DNA of 64,000 bases from positions 186,001 to 250,000 of the forward strand of contig JAQGEQ010000083.1 in NCBI GenBank assembly GCA_034620365.1, in the 5' to 3' direction. The position numbers and the translations under genes were made by a program. The notes under the pieces are model-generated. The model saw only the letters and a program-made list of their open reading frames with translations. It did no database searches and was not told where the DNA came from. This DNA comes from Pegea sp. RAD2-039. Its lineage: Eukaryota > Chordata > Thaliacea > Salpida > Salpidae. This document shows positions 63,800 to 64,000 of the stretch, one piece after another (the stretch's first letter is position 1; the number at the start of each line of letters is the position of its first letter).

Positions 63800-64000
63800 T
63801 TGTTATATGATTGCAAATAAAGTAGAACATCAAACATTCGTTTGTAAAGCAAGCAAATCAATTGAAAATATACATCATTTAATAAGAAAACTGAACAAAT
63901 CATCTTTTAAATCTACAAAAACAACAAAATCTTCAGCAAAGTCGAACTACATCGCCAGTTCGAACAAGAAACTCATCATCTTGCAAGGCACGGACTGCTT
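63800..64000 (+). CDS. Partial exon of an unrecognised gene, runs off the right edge
   Basis: A good acceptor (atattttcttttcag, AG at 63798-63799) opens a frame that stays free of stops to the window end, 66 codons, unlikely by chance in DNA this AT-rich. The sequence starts CYMIANKVEHQTFVCKASKS and continues into a Lys/Ser-rich stretch (KSSFKSTKTTKSSAKS). GC content rises toward the edge as in other exons here. The CYMIANK-x-FVCKA pattern vaguely recalls the last strands and helix of a PTB/PID-type domain, but I do not claim that assignment. Confidence 0.4.

Noticed and set aside
1..64000. tRNA, rRNA, snRNA, CRISPR or bacterial-type features
   Set aside because: I looked for tRNA B-box-like GTTCGA contexts and regular spacer arrays and saw none that fold convincingly; the DNA is eukaryotic throughout.

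Overview
The window is nuclear DNA from an animal with a very AT-rich genome. Genes are split by many short GT-AG introns of roughly 50 to 1600 bp, starts are eukaryotic ATGs, and AATAAA signals follow stop codons. There are no operator, Shine-Dalgarno or bacterial signatures. The gene set (MTA/NuRD subunit, gremlin-type BMP antagonist, C6orf120, GEMIN2, ZNF598, Ku80, COQ6, SLC19 and SLC49 carriers, a LamG plus C-type-lectin protein) is metazoan. The sequence alone does not settle the phylum. It is an invertebrate, or at least not a vertebrate-like genome, because Ku80 lacks the DNA-PKcs-binding tail and genes are compact.

Layout, left to right: a 5'-truncated SLC49A3-like transporter (+); a repeat-bearing gap; a secreted LamG/C-type-lectin protein (+) convergent with GEMIN2 (-); a gap; intronless ZNF598 (-); a gap; a 119-residue PH-domain protein (+) and C6orf120 (+); an 11 kb gene-poor stretch; an intronless gremlin/DAN-family gene (+) in the middle of a 13 kb zone dotted with GGCGCC palindromes; a 7 kb gap; an RPAIN-like gene and COQ6 in tandem (+); XRCC5/Ku80 (-), convergent with COQ6 at 112 bp; an SLC19 vitamin transporter (+), convergent with a 17-exon MTA gene (-); and a partial unknown exon (+) at the right edge. 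I assembled exon models by hand. Reading phase closes at every junction in GEMIN2, COQ6, SLC19, MTA, the lectin gene and the SLC49 gene; one Ku80 junction is unresolved.

The genes do not form one pathway. They are mostly housekeeping genes (snRNP assembly, ribosome quality control, ubiquinone synthesis, DNA end joining, chromatin repression, vitamin transport) around one developmental regulator. The most unusual signals are non-coding: 12 GGCGCC palindromes confined to 24.4-37.3 kb around the gremlin-like gene; four perfect TGACGTCA sites inside 560 bp at the MTA 3' end; and splice-acceptor-like sequences about 28-52 nt upstream of most start codons, which could mean 5'UTR introns or spliced-leader addition.
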